Assembly: GCA_036490175.1 (NCBI GenBank)
Contig: DASXEJ010000379.1
Coordinates: forward strand, 1 to 58,429
Origin: Pirellulales bacterium
Lineage (GTDB): Bacteria; Planctomycetota; Planctomycetia; Pirellulales; JACPPG01
DNA: 58,429 bases
Direction of reading: 5' to 3'
Shown: in pieces, positions 17,989-28,700 of the stretch
How the letters are laid out: every line of letters starts with the position of its first letter
How positions within the stretch are numbered: the stretch's first letter is position 1
Translations under genes and position numbers: made by a program
The notes under the pieces: generated by a model
Databases searched by the model: none
What the model was told of the DNA's origin: nothing
The model's input: only the letters and a program-made list of their open reading frames with translations

Positions 17989-18425
17989 CTGACGCCATTC
18001 GCAAAGAGATTCTGATTCCGCAGCCGCGTGAGCAGGTCTGGCAAGCAATCACAGACAGCGACTTGCTGGCCGAGTGGATGTTCCCGAATGACTTTCTGCC
18101 CCACATCGGACATCATTTCACATTTCAAGTGCCGCCAAACCCAAAAGCTCGTTTCGAAGGGCTTGTCGTAAACTGCGAGGTGCTAGCGTGCGAACCGCCC
18201 AGTCGGCTCGCGTTCTCGTGGTCTGCTGGCGGACTCGTCAACACGCAAGTGAGCTTCCGCCTCGAGCCGGAAGAGGAGGGGACGCGTATCTTCTTCGAGC
18301 ACGCGGGCTTCGACATCTCGCAGCCGTGGGGCAATCAGGCACTTCGCGGCGCCGAGAGCGGTTGGACGAAGATGCTCGGACAACTTGCTGCTGTAGTCGC
18401 GGCCTTGGCAGCCGGCCGCAAATAA
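17985..18425 (+). CDS. SRPBCC (AHSA1-like) domain protein
   Basis: A 146-residue START/Bet v1-like protein. Family signatures are IRKEILIPQPREQVWQAITDSDLLAEWMFPNDF, the strand HHFTFQVPP, CEVLACEPPSRLAFSWSAG, VSFRLEPEEEGTRIFFEHAGF and the C-terminal helix SGWTKMLGQLAAVVAAL. ATG 17985 overlaps the ArsR stop codon by four bases. Ligand and role are unknown. This regulator-first pair contrasts with the SRPBCC-first pair at 11574-12366. Confidence 0.92.
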   Translation: MTDAIRKEILIPQPREQVWQAITDSDLLAEWMFPNDFLPHIGHHFTFQVPPNPKARFEGLVVNCEVLACEPPSRLAFSWSAGGLVNTQVSFRLEPEEEGTRIFFEHAGFDISQPWGNQALRGAESGWTKMLGQLAAVVAALAAGRK

Positions 18426-18562
18426 GAGAGCGACACACACACGTTGAACAGAGCATTACGATTAAGCGGGAGGGCGTCACGGCTCTTTGTGACACCGACC
18501 CGTTGCCGTCGGCCAGGCCGCGAACGCCGTCGCAAGCTCACCTCATCTTAGGGTTGTGATCA

Positions 18563-19150
18563 ATGACCAGAATGAATCTCAAGGTTGACGGCTTTTTCAG
18601 AGGGCTCAAGAAGTGGCAGAAGGAATTAAAGGAACTGAGAAGGATCATTCTCGGCCACGAGCTGACCGAAGAATTGAAATGGGGCGTTCCTTGTTACACG
18701 TTGGAGAAGCGTAACGTCGTTTTAATACACGCGTTCAAGGAATACTGCGCGATTTTGTTTGTCAAAGGCGCCTTGCTAAAGGACGCCCAAGGGATCCTCA
18801 TTCAGCAAACCAAGAACACGCAGGCGGCGCGCCAGATTCGGTTCACCACTGCTCAAGAGATACGGAAACTGAAATCCTCATTAAATACCTATCTACTTGC
18901 AGCAATTGCGGTGGAAAAAGCCGGTTTGAAAGTGAAGTTCAAAAAGATCACCGAGCACGCCATCCCTGATGAACTCCAGCATAAATTAGATGCCATGCCT
19001 GCCTTGAAAACTGCCTTCGGCGCGTTGACCCCGGGGCGGCAACGAGCATACCTCCTCCATGTTTCCGCAGCCAAACGATCGACCACGCGCGAGTCCAGGG
19101 TTGAGAAATGCATACCGCGCATTCTCAAGGGGAAAGGGTTGGATGATTAG
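18563..19150 (+). CDS. YdeI/OmpD-associated family protein (DUF1801 domain)
   Basis: A 195-residue cytoplasmic protein. The DUF1801-like domain is visible at residues 1-120 (KKWQKELKELRRIILG, ELTEELKWGVPCYTLEKRNVVLIHAFKEYCAILFVKGALL, NTQAARQIRFT, KLKSSLNTYLLAAIAVEKAGLKV). The YdeI C-terminal segment follows (IPDELQHKLDAMPALKTAFGALTPGRQRAYLLHVSAAKRSTTRESRVEKCIPRIL). Family members have been linked to antimicrobial-peptide protection and envelope stress, but the biochemical role is not settled. ATG 18572 is a possible alternative start. It lies 138 bp after the SRPBCC gene on the same strand and could belong to that operon. Confidence 0.9.
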   Translation: MTRMNLKVDGFFRGLKKWQKELKELRRIILGHELTEELKWGVPCYTLEKRNVVLIHAFKEYCAILFVKGALLKDAQGILIQQTKNTQAARQIRFTTAQEIRKLKSSLNTYLLAAIAVEKAGLKVKFKKITEHAIPDELQHKLDAMPALKTAFGALTPGRQRAYLLHVSAAKRSTTRESRVEKCIPRILKGKGLDD

Positions 19151-19456
19151 AGCCCCTTTCCAAGCTCTCCGGAAGTAATTGTGCGCGTTGGTCGACCGAC
19201 CCGACTGGCGCTGGCGAAAAGCGACCGACTCAAACCAAATCATCACCCGCGGCCTACTTGTTCCACCCATAGCCGGGGGATCATACGCAGAATGAATCCA
19301 GTCTTAGGGGACTTGGGAGGGATCGGGGCCAACTTCTCGTCTATGCCGCCCAAAGCGGTCGCCCCCCGGAGTACAATGGCTCCCGAGACGTCCGCGGCGA
19401 TCGGTCGATCAAAACGGCACCCTTTCGGCAGGAAGAAGTCAACTTCCACGGTCGCC

Positions 19457-19489
19457 TGTAACTTTTCTGCGCGTCTCACGCTGTATATA
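19457..19489 (+). promoter_or_regulatory. Possible promoter of the ECF sigma factor gene
   Basis: TGTAAC (19457-19462) and TATATA (19484-19489) lie 44-76 bases before the sigma factor ATG. The TGTAAC element resembles -35 elements of ECF-type promoters, but the 21-base spacing is unusual, so the assignment is weak. The surrounding gap 19151-19532 has no supported gene. Confidence 0.3.
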
Positions 19490-19532
19490 GAATCGACAAT
19501 GACTCATCCGAATCAAGCGGCGTCTCGACCTC

Positions 19533-20111
19533 ATGGCCGACGTTACTCGCATTCTGACCCAGATTGAACAGGGCGACCCAAGCGCCGCCGAAGAGCTCTT
19601 GCCGCTCGTCTACGAGGAATTGCGGAAGCTGGCGGCTTCTCGGCTCACGGACGAAAGGCCGGGCCAAACCCTGCAAGCCACCGCCTTGGTTCATGAAGTG
19701 TACATCCGGCTTGTCGACACCAAGCAAACGCAGCAGTGGAACAGCCGAGGGCATTTCTTTGCGGCAGCCGCCGAGGCCATGCGAAGAATTCTGATCGAAC
19801 AAGCGCGCCACAAGCGCACTACCAAAGCCGGCGGAAAAGCTCATCGCGTCGGCCTCTCCGCCATCGAAGGGGCTATTTCCGACGGCGGTGTGGACTTGCT
19901 CGCACTCAACGATGCACTCGACAAACTGGCCACCAAGGACCCTCGCAAGGCGCTACTGGTGAAGTTGCGTTTTTTTGCCGGCTTGACCATACCCGAGGCT
20001 GCCGAGTCGCTGGGAATTGCAACGTCAACCGCGGATGCGGATTGGGCTTACGCCAAGAGTTGGCTGCGAGTGGCCATGTCGGCGGACACAGAGCCAGGCG
20101 ACGGCCGCTAA
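19533..20111 (+). CDS. ECF-family RNA polymerase sigma factor (TIGR02999-like)
   Basis: A 192-residue alternative sigma factor. Region 2 begins VTRILTQIEQGDPSAAEELLPLVYEELRKLAASRL and continues LQATALVHEVYIRLV and FFAAAAEAMRRILIEQARHKRTTKAGG, the planctomycete/acidobacterial subgroup usually called TIGR02999. Region 4 contains LVKLRFFAGLTIPEAAESLGIATSTADADWAYAKSWL, a helix-turn-helix for -35 recognition. No anti-sigma factor is adjacent. Instead a Ser/Thr kinase with TPRs follows after 99 bp on the same strand, the usual partner of this subgroup, so kinase-dependent control is likely. Confidence 0.93.
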   Translation: MADVTRILTQIEQGDPSAAEELLPLVYEELRKLAASRLTDERPGQTLQATALVHEVYIRLVDTKQTQQWNSRGHFFAAAAEAMRRILIEQARHKRTTKAGGKAHRVGLSAIEGAISDGGVDLLALNDALDKLATKDPRKALLVKLRFFAGLTIPEAAESLGIATSTADADWAYAKSWLRVAMSADTEPGDGR

Positions 20112-20210
20112 AAAACTCTTAAAAACCTTCGGATCTCGTCGGGTGATCCTCTCGTCTTTCTCGCACTGGTCAATAGCCGAGGATGCGCGAACGCGCCTGG
20201 GGGAATTCTC

Positions 20211-23200
20211 ATGAACAACCACAAACCAGACGAAGAGGCGATCTTCAAAGTCGCTCGGGAAATCCACGCAGCGGACGCCAGAGCATCGTACCTCGAGCAG
20301 ATTTGCGCCGACGATACAAAACTCTACGCCCGAGTCATCTCGCTATTGCGAGTACTCGATGAACAGCCTGGCTTTCTCGAATCGCCGGCCGTGGCGATTG
20401 TCACCATCGAGCAGTCCGCCATTGAGAAGCCGGGAGCCCAAATCGGGCCCTACAAGCTGCTGGAACAAATCGGCGAAGGGGGGATGGGCGCGGTTTACAT
20501 GGCCGACCAACAGGTGCCGGTCCGGCGACGCGTGGCGCTAAAAATCATCAAGCCGGGCATGGACACGCGACAGGTGATCGCCCGCTTCGAGGCCGAACGC
20601 CAGGCGCTGGCATTGATGGATCACCCCAACATCGCCCGCGTGCTGGATGCGGGAGCGACCGATGTGGGCAGGCCGTACTTCGTGATGGAGTTGGTACGCG
20701 GCGTGCCCATTACGGAGTTCTGCGATCAGGACAATCTTTCGGTTCGCGATCGGTTGCGGCTGTTCGTACAAGTCTGCCGCGCCGTGCAACATGCTCACCA
20801 GAAGGGAATCATCCATCGCGACCTCAAGCCCTCGAATGTGCTTGTTACGCTTCACGATGGCCAACCGGTACCCAAGGTAATAGACTTCGGCGTCGCCAAG
20901 GCTACGAACCAGCAACTGACGGAGAAGACGCTATTTACGAATTTTTCGCAAATGATCGGCACGCCGCTTTATATGAGTCCCGAGCAGGCCGAGATTTCCA
21001 GCCTGGACGTGGACACGCGCAGCGACATCTATTCGCTCGGCGTGTTACTGTACGAACTGCTGACCGGCACGACGCCTTTTGCCCGCGAGCGCATTCGCGA
21101 AGCGCCGTACGACGAGATTCGCCGCATCATTCGCGAGGAAGAGCCACCGAAGCCTAGCACGTTCATAGACACGCTGGGGCAAACGCGGACGGCTGTGGCT
21201 GCGCGGCGCAGGATCGATCCCGATCATTTCGCGCAACTATTGCGTGGCGATCTGGATTGGATCGTCATGAAGGCCCTGGAAAAAGATCGCACACGCCGCT
21301 ACGAAACCGCCAGCGGTCTGGCACGCGACGTCGAGCACTACCTGCACGACGAGCCTGTCGAGGCACACTCGCCTTCGGCGCTGTACCGCTTTCGTAAGTT
21401 CGCGCGCCGTAATCGGATGGCGATCACAACGGCCGGACTGGTTACTATCGCATTGATAAGCGGCACCGTGGTGAGCACATGGCAGGCGATCCGCGCGACA
21501 CGCGCCGAACGCGTGGCCGAGGCCGAACGAAATGAGACTGAAAGACAGCGCGCCGCGGCCGAGGAACATTTTCAGCAGGCACGCGAGTCGGTAAATGACT
21601 ATTTCACATCGGTCAGCGAGAGTAAGCTCCTGGACGTGCCCGGCTTGCAACCGCTGCGCAAAGAGCTCTTGGACTCGGCGCTTTCTTACTACCAGCGGTT
21701 CATCGAGAAGTATGGCGATAATCCCCTTTTGCAGGCCGAACTCGCGGCCGCGTACGTGCGCGTCGGCAGCATCACCAGTTCGATCGGCTCCCAAGAGCAG
21801 GCCCTCAAGTCTCTGGATTTAGCGGTCGCATCTTACCAAGGACTACTGCGGCAAGACCCTGCCGCCACAGCGTACAGCGAAGGACTTGCCAGCGCGCATC
21901 ATTGGCGCGGTGCCGTGCTGGCCGATACGGCCCGGCTGGACGACGCCGAAGCTTCGTACCGGCGGGCTCTGGAGATTTACAGCACGCTCGTCGGTGAAAT
22001 CCCTGGCAACGCGGCCCATCAAGCGCATCTGGCCAATACCCTGGCGAGCCTGGGAAGGGTGCAATCTCTGCTGGCCAGACCGGCCGAGGCCGAAGAATCA
22101 TTTCGGCGTACGCTGACCATCTACGAACAACTAGCCAACGATTTCCCCGACGCTTCGACGTATCAGGCCGGAATTGCCAGCGCGCATCGCCATATCGCTG
22201 AAACGCAGCGGAAGGTAGGCCGCATGAGCGAGGCCGAAGTATCAAACCAGCGGGCCGTTGAGTTATACGAGAAGCTCGTACGCGAAAATCCCACCACGAG
22301 CGAATACCGGGCCCAACTCGCCCAAGCCTTTAACGATCTCAACGTCGTGCATGTCGAAACGGGCCGATTGTCCGATGCCGAAGTGTCGTTTCAGCGCGCG
22401 GTCGAAATCTATGAGGGATTGGTGCGAGAGAATCCCAGCGTCAGTGATTATCGTGCGGCCTTAGCGCATAAGTATTTCAACTTTGGTTATGTGCAGCGAT
22501 TGATGGGTCGGCCCGCCGACGCCGAACGATCGTATCGCCGGGCGATCGAGATCTATGAACAGCTCTCGCAGGAGAATCCCGCCGTCGGTGACTACTTGCA
22601 GGGGAGAGGCACGGCCTTTCTGCATCTCGGCATCCTGCACAGCGAGACAGAACAGCTCGACGAAGCCGAGCGGAACTGGTACGACGCATCGCACGCGTTC
22701 CGGACGGCCGTCGAGCGAGGCTATGCGACGGTAGACGTCTATTCCGGATGGGGCGACGCACTGGCACTGTTGGGAAAGTGGCAGGATGCCGCAGAGATAT
22801 TCGCTCATACAATCAGCTTAAGCGACCACGCTTGGAAGCCCTTGTATCAATTGGCCTTGCTGCAACTCGTCACAGGCGACGAGGCCGGCTATCGCGCCAC
22901 CTGCGCCGACTTCATCAAACGCCATGGTTCCAAGGCGGACCTCACCGTCGCGGCCGGCATTACGATGGCGTGTATGGCGGGCCGGGACTCTGTCGACGAT
23001 ATGACAACCCTGCTGGAAATCGCCCAACGTGTAGCGGCGATTGATCCGCGCAATCCCGTTTTTCAGACCCTCTTCGGCGCGGTCCAATACCGCGCCGGGC
23101 AGACCAATGAAGCAATCGCCACGCTCAAGAAAGCGTTGCCCATTCATGCCTTCGCCGAACTGGCGGCGCCGAAGAAACTCGACCAGATTCGCATCAGCCG

Positions 23201-23420
23201 TCTGACCGGAGAAACGATCTTGACTCTCGCCTACCGCGATGTGAACGATCGCGCGGCGTATGCGGCACAGCGGGAATCGTTGTCGCGGCTCGTCGAGAAA
23301 TTGGAATCGCACGCACCGCAGCACAGCGAAGGAATTGGCAAGTGGGCGCTACCCTGCGCGATTCAGCTGACGAAGCAACAACTGGCACGCTTGGATGCGA
23401 CAGCGGATACCAACAATTGA
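20211..23420 (+). CDS. Transmembrane Ser/Thr protein kinase with C-terminal TPR domain
   Basis: A 1,069-residue eukaryote-like (Hanks-type) kinase. After an 80-residue N-terminal helical region come IGEGGMGAVY (Gly loop, 87-96), VALKIIK (K111), HRDLKPSN (202-209, D204), DFG (225-227), GTPLYMSPEQ and DIYSLGVLLYELLTG. All catalytic residues are present. One membrane helix follows (about 404-426, AITTAGLVTIALISGTVVS). Then a coiled coil (AERNETERQRAAAEEHFQQ) leads into many TPRs (about 490-930; recurring AEASYRRALEIYSTL-type helices), a protein-binding array. TPRs lie beyond the membrane segment relative to the kinase. A GGGGGAA ribosome binding site precedes ATG 20211. It probably forms a signalling operon with the ECF sigma factor. 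Confidence 0.94.
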   Translation: MNNHKPDEEAIFKVAREIHAADARASYLEQICADDTKLYARVISLLRVLDEQPGFLESPAVAIVTIEQSAIEKPGAQIGPYKLLEQIGEGGMGAVYMADQQVPVRRRVALKIIKPGMDTRQVIARFEAERQALALMDHPNIARVLDAGATDVGRPYFVMELVRGVPITEFCDQDNLSVRDRLRLFVQVCRAVQHAHQKGIIHRDLKPSNVLVTLHDGQPVPKVIDFGVAKATNQQLTEKTLFTNFSQMIGTPLYMSPEQAEISSLDVDTRSDIYSLGVLLYELLTGTTPFARERIREAPYDEIRRIIREEEPPKPSTFIDTLGQTRTAVAARRRIDPDHFAQLLRGDLDWIVMKALEKDRTRRYETASGLARDVEHYLHDEPVEAHSPSALYRFRKFARRNRMAITTAGLVTIALISGTVVSTWQAIRATRAERVAEAERNETERQRAAAEEHFQQARESVNDYFTSVSESKLLDVPGLQPLRKELLDSALSYYQRFIEKYGDNPLLQAELAAAYVRVGSITSSIGSQEQALKSLDLAVASYQGLLRQDPAATAYSEGLASAHHWRGAVLADTARLDDAEASYRRALEIYSTLVGEIPGNAAHQAHLANTLASLGRVQSLLARPAEAEESFRRTLTIYEQLANDFPDASTYQAGIASAHRHIAETQRKVGRMSEAEVSNQRAVELYEKLVRENPTTSEYRAQLAQAFNDLNVVHVETGRLSDAEVSFQRAVEIYEGLVRENPSVSDYRAALAHKYFNFGYVQRLMGRPADAERSYRRAIEIYEQLSQENPAVGDYLQGRGTAFLHLGILHSETEQLDEAERNWYDASHAFRTAVERGYATVDVYSGWGDALALLGKWQDAAEIFAHTISLSDHAWKPLYQLALLQLVTGDEAGYRATCADFIKRHGSKADLTVAAGITMACMAGRDSVDDMTTLLEIAQRVAAIDPRNPVFQTLFGAVQYRAGQTNEAIATLKKALPIHAFAELAAPKKLDQIRISRLTGETILTLAYRDVNDRAAYAAQRESLSRLVEKLESHAPQHSEGIGKWALPCAIQLTKQQLARLDATADTNN

Positions 23421-23695
23421 GAAGCACCTTTCAAGATTCTTGCCACGGACGGATGCCTCGATAGTGTTGTGAAAGACTAGCCAGCCAGTGGCCAGTAGCG
23501 GGCACGTTTTGTAGAGACACGATGAGCAGGGCCGTCGACCGATTCGTGACACCCAATTTGGCACGCACGGTACTTTAAAGTCATACCGCACAACGATTTT
23601 TGCCACGCGAAGAAACCTTACGGTATTGACATGGAGGGCCGCTAGGATAACGTACGCATACCACCCTTTGTACGAGCAACCCGGGACGAACAGCC

Positions 23696-24415
23696 GTGAA
23701 ACATTTCCTCTTACGTTGCGTCATTTGCTTGCTGTCGGTTGTGTTTCTGGCGAGCCGTGTGCAGGCAACGTTCGTCACATCGGCGGCCGCCTTCGGCGCT
23801 CCCACGCAGATCATCGACTTCAGCCAGTTCTCAGGTCCATCTTCGTTTGGCCCGGGGCCGGTTCAGGTCGGAAGTCTCGTGGGCGCAGACGTCGTGTGGA
23901 GTAGTTCCAACTCCATCACGCAAGGAGGCGCCGTCATCGGGGACTCGCTTTACAACATCATTCCTAACGGATCGTGGAATAGCGGGCGTGTCGGATTCGT
24001 CGGGCTTAATGCCGCGACGGGAACCATGCTTCTGAAATTCAATGGTCCGCCAGTAGGTGAAGTGGGAGCATTTTTGAACTACTCAGCCGGGTCCGGACCG
24101 GATGTGATCATTAGCGCGCTGGCCAGTGATGGCAGCGTACTCGAATCGTACGACGTCAATACGTTGGCGCCGATTAGCACACCAGGCACGTTAAACGCCG
24201 GTGCGTTTCGCGGCATCACACGACCGACGGCCGACATATTTGGGTTCCAGGTGGCCAATTCCGCCGTGGTGCTGGATGACCTTACCTTTGGAGCTAGTTC
24301 TCCTGAGCCAAGTTCCGTCATGCTTTTCAGCGTGGGGCTTTTGGCCATAGCGAGCGTTTATCGACGCGGCAAGCGTCGTCAGGTGCGCGCTATCGCAACC
24401 ATCGACAAGCGTTGA
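23696..24415 (+). CDS. Small PEP-CTERM protein of unknown function
   Basis: A 239-residue exported protein. It has a signal peptide (MKHFLLRCVICLLSVVFLASRVQA), then a beta-rich domain (TQIIDFSQFSGPSS, VGSLVGADVVWSSSN, GFVGLNAATGTMLLKFNGPPVGEVGAFLNYSAG, VIISALASDGSVLESYDV, IFGFQVANSAVVLDDLTFG) that resembles generic PEP-CTERM lectin-like jelly rolls. The anchor SPEPSSVMLFSVGLLAIASVYRR follows, with an unusually long basic tail after it (RGKRRQVRAIATIDKR). It lies 142 bp upstream of the giant gene on the same strand, and the two could be co-transcribed. The 275 bp before it hold nothing recognisable. Confidence 0.87.
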   Translation: MKHFLLRCVICLLSVVFLASRVQATFVTSAAAFGAPTQIIDFSQFSGPSSFGPGPVQVGSLVGADVVWSSSNSITQGGAVIGDSLYNIIPNGSWNSGRVGFVGLNAATGTMLLKFNGPPVGEVGAFLNYSAGSGPDVIISALASDGSVLESYDVNTLAPISTPGTLNAGAFRGITRPTADIFGFQVANSAVVLDDLTFGASSPEPSSVMLFSVGLLAIASVYRRGKRRQVRAIATIDKR

Positions 24416-24557
24416 GTTGCAGTTTTCGGCTCGTCCTGCTCAACCGAACTTTTGATTTGTTGAGGGATTGGCAACCAGCCGTTTCACGATCGTGCTATGC
24501 GCTTGCGCGTGCCGCGATCACGTTCAGTCATTTCTCAGCCATGAATGGGCTTGCGCC

Positions 24558-25700
24558 ATGGAAGTATCGCGCCGCAATCGCTTGCTCTCGAAACGTCGCC
24601 GACAAGCCGAGCATCGTCGCAAGTCCGCCGATCGTCGTTTGACGGCTCGATTATTTGCCGGAGGGTTCGAGCACCTCGAGGAGCGACTGCTGCTCACCGT
24701 CGCCCCCACGGGCGTCGACAATCGATCGGCGGCGCTCTTGCAGGCACTTGGTGACATCGGACTCGTGCCGGCCGATTCTTCGCCAGCGATTGTCGCGACG
24801 AATCAGACTTTTTACTTGGATCTGAGCGGTGCCCAGGGGGTACGTTACGACGGCCCTGTCATTCTGACCGGTATTTCCATCCCGACCTTTCGTGCGCCGC
24901 CGCAACTCGCCGGTGAGGAGTCGCAGATCGCCGCCGAGGTGACGTCGACGCTAGCGCAGGAATTCGCCGGCACGGGAATTTCCTTCACGACGCAATTACC
25001 GGCAGCCGGATCGCAGTTCTCCACGATCTATGTAGGGGGCAGTGGGACAGAATTCGCCAGCTACGGCAATTATTTAGGCGTGGCCGAGAAGATCGACGTC
25101 GACAACCAGGATCACGCGGACTCGGCGCTCGTTTTCAGCGATAAGATCGGGCTCACGGATACGACGGCCGGACAATTCGCCAGCGATCTCGCCGGCGTGG
25201 TCGCCCACGAAGCGGGCCACCTGCTCGGCTTCAAGCATGCGAGTGCCGACCCCATCGGCACGCCTGCCGGAATTCTCGATGACGTGGCTTTCAAACCCTA
25301 TACGCACGTCGAGACGGCCAAGGACGTGCGTAGCGATCTGCTGGACGATGGCAAAATCACGATCAATGGCCACGATTACACTGTCGACCCCAAGGTCGTC
25401 GAGGCGATTACCAAGTATCCGACGTACTACAACGCCGGAGCCGTGGGGCCTGACGGATTTCCCGATTTCGTCATGGGGCAAAGCATCATCCATCCGGTCG
25501 ACACTGGCATATGGATGCAGCGTGTTTTGGACATGGCCTGGGCCGCGCAGAACGATCCCACCTATTCGCCCGACGAGCGGCAGCAGATCCTGGCTTTTGC
25601 ATACGGCTACGCCACGCACGCCGCAGGGGATCACTTTGCCCACAATTTGGTCAACGAATTTGCCGAAGGTGTCTACCCGTCGACCTCGGATGTGCTTTCC
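24558..25700 (+). other. N-terminal module of the giant protein: LEERLLL motif, metzincin zinc site and PLC-like His cluster
   Basis: LEERLLL lies at 24675-24695. The zinc motif HEAGHLLGFKH starts at 25206 (H217, E218, H221, H227), with a preceding strand FSTIYVGG that fits a metzincin active-site edge. ATHAAGDHFAH follows (H354, D358, H359, H362 of the chosen start), resembling metal ligands of zinc-dependent phospholipase C. All expected ligands of the HExxH motif are intact. Confidence 0.75.
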
Positions 25701-28700
25701 AATACCCAAGACCTTGCCAACGCGGTTCGGCACTTTATCGTCGAAGGCTACATCGGAGACGCCACGCCAGGGTACGACAGCGACAATCTTCGCACGCTGC
25801 TGCCGGATGGCGATCTGAGCAATAACTCGACGGTTGGCAGCAGCTTTGACGTGCCAACCCGCTTCGTCTACGAGACGTTGATCAAGCCTTTCCCGGGTGA
25901 CCCCACAGCCGTAGCGGACACGGGATACACCACGCTGGCAGTCAACGCCACGACCAATCAATTCACCCGCACGACCGGCAGTTTCCTCGACGACCACTTT
26001 ACCGTAGGCCAGACGATCTACTCGTTCGGCTTCAACGGCAACAACGGTCAATACACCGTGACCAATGTCACCGCGACGGCCATTACCGTGGCCGAGCCGC
26101 TATCGGCGGGCGATTCCGCGGGGACCGGCGACGAAGCCCTCGTCACACAGGGGAGCCGTGGTGTCCTGTTGGATACGTTCCTATCGTTGCGAGGTACCGT
26201 GGCCGAGCAGGCGCAAATCGCAACGACCGCCTACACGACAGCATACGGCACAGCGCCCAGCATGGATTTCAACGGGCTGCTCGACCACCTGATTGCGCTG
26301 GGCTCGACTCCCAGCGTGCAGCAGAGTGCGGAACTGTATGCCTCGTACCTGGCCTATTGGCGAGACAGCCTCGACGCCGGAATCAAGGTCTGGGCGCAGG
26401 TCGGCCTGGATGCCAGCGAAGCGCTATTCGACTTCCAATCACTCCGCAACGTGCAGAATAGCGTCGGACAAGGGGTCGGCAACGATTCAGATCCCGAGCG
26501 CGCGGCTGCCGAGGATCAGGTCGGGTTGATGAGCACCTTCTTGTCGATCTTTAACGACCCGAACCAGGATGGCGATACTTCCGACTCGTTCATTTCCAAC
26601 CATTTGTTGCCGATGTTTGGCGTGCCGCAGAGAGTCGCCGACCTGGGCAATTTCCTGCAATCATTCATCAGCCCGCTCGAAAATAACATCATCGAGCCGC
26701 TCCGCCTGGCGATCAATCCACTCGAGTCCGGCAGTAGTGGATCGGGAAGCGGGGGAATTACAGATATTCCCAAGCAGTTCATCGAGCAAATGTTTCAACA
26801 GCGTTACGGCCTTGATGTAGAAACGATCGGCAAACTGATTAATCTGCCCGACGGCATGGACCTCGAGTCCGCCACGATCGGGTCGAAGACTATAGACGTC
26901 TTCCAGCCTGGCGATCACGCCAAGCTCGATGGTTATTTAGGCATCCAAAGTCAGGCGACCGACGCCGCTCCGCCGGATGATCCCAACTTCGTATTTTTCG
27001 ACAGGCCTCAGACCATTGTTGGGCCAGATATAGAATTCGACCCGACGAAATTCGCCGCCTACGCAGACGCCGTCACACTTTCCAAGATCATTCTGCTGCA
27101 AGAAACGCCACTCGACGGCGACACAGCAAGCTCCGGTCAGCTCAGCGCATTGGTAAACAATACGCTCGCGGATTTGGGGACACCGCTTGCGACGCCGTAC
27201 GATTGGTCGCGCCTCAACATGGATAGCGCCGACGGTGGAAACGTACTCACCACTACGCTGCAGAAGCCGGGAGTGATGGTTGCCGCAACGCTGCCCGACG
27301 GTTCGATCGGCCAGGTGCTTTCCGACGCGCAACCGTGGCTCTTGCAGATTGACGGCGATCACAACTGGCGGCAGGACAGTCTGATTGTCAGTGATTTGGC
27401 ATACCGCGTCGGTCCGCAAACCACCGGCGCGGCCACGGCCGATGCGTCATGGACCATGAATGTAACAGCGGGTCAACCGTATCAGTTGCAGGCGAGTTGG
27501 CAATCGAACGTCACGCAACGAATCAACGGCCAACCGATCAACCCGGCCACCAATGCTCATTACCGCGTCTATGACGGCGCCAATCCGGTGCCTATCGCGG
27601 ATTTCTTCGTCAATCAACGCGAACTTTCCAACCAGGTGTCCGATGGAGATTTTTCCTATAACGTGCTGGGCAGCGTCACCTCGACCAGCGGCACGTTGCG
27701 AGTCGAGTTAGACAATGTCGCCGACGGTGACGTGATTGCCGGACCGCTGCGCGCCCAGGCGGTGAATAACTCTCTGGACGTACGGCATGTACAACTCACG
27801 CGCGATCCGCAGACCCTGGCCGTGCTCCCCAGCGGTTATGCCGAGCCGCTGGCCGGCTGGATTGACTTGAAATATGCCACCGGCACCGGCAACGATCCCC
27901 TGTGGGAAAGCGATATTCTGCGCCCTGTGTTCCGCGCGCTATTTGTCGACTGGCAAAACGGTGCGCTGAATTTTCCGGACCTTGGCGACACGCCTTCGCC
28001 CGATCCCAACGAAGTCGTCGGCGGTATCACGCCGTCGGTGCGCATCCACGCGCTTGTGACCCCCACAGACCCGGTCCCATCGCCAGCGCCGGCCACGGGC
28101 GTAAACCTAGTGGCGAATGGCGCGAGCACGTTTACTTTCAGCGGTACCGTTATCGTTTCGTCTGCCATGGGAAATGGTGACGCCACGCCCGACGCGCTCA
28201 CGATCGTCGCTACCGCGATCTCGAGCGGTCCGACAACGCTCTCCGTCGATTCTTCGAACAATCGGTTTACGCGCGCGGCGGGCAGCTTCCTCACCGACGG
28301 TTTCCAAGTCGGACAAGAGATTCACGCCACTGGTTTTCTCATCAATAACGGCACTTACCGGATCACGGCGGTGACCGATGGCGCCATCACGGTCGACGCG
28401 AATTTGTTGCCCGGCGACTCGTCGGGCGACGGCGACGAACAACTGCTGGTTCCGGGGCAAATCATCATCGCCGGCGCCGTAGGGGGAAGCGGCCTAGGCA
28501 ATATCACACTCGAAGCGGATGACGTCGAGGTCGACAGTGGCGCAAAGCTCTCCAGCCGACAGGTGGCGCCCGGTGGTAACCCATTCACGGATCCCTCGAT
28601 TGCCGACTCTGGCACCATCGCGATCTTGGCGCCCCTAATCAATATCGGGGCCGATGCCGAGTTACATGCCGACGCGACGGGCGCTTTCGCACCCGGCGAC

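Noticed and set aside
25074..26051. Long minus-strand frames opposite the giant gene (for example 325 codons here and others to 50 kb)
   Set aside because: They mirror the GC-rich codon pattern of the giant gene and show only Arg/His/Asp-rich antisense composition.
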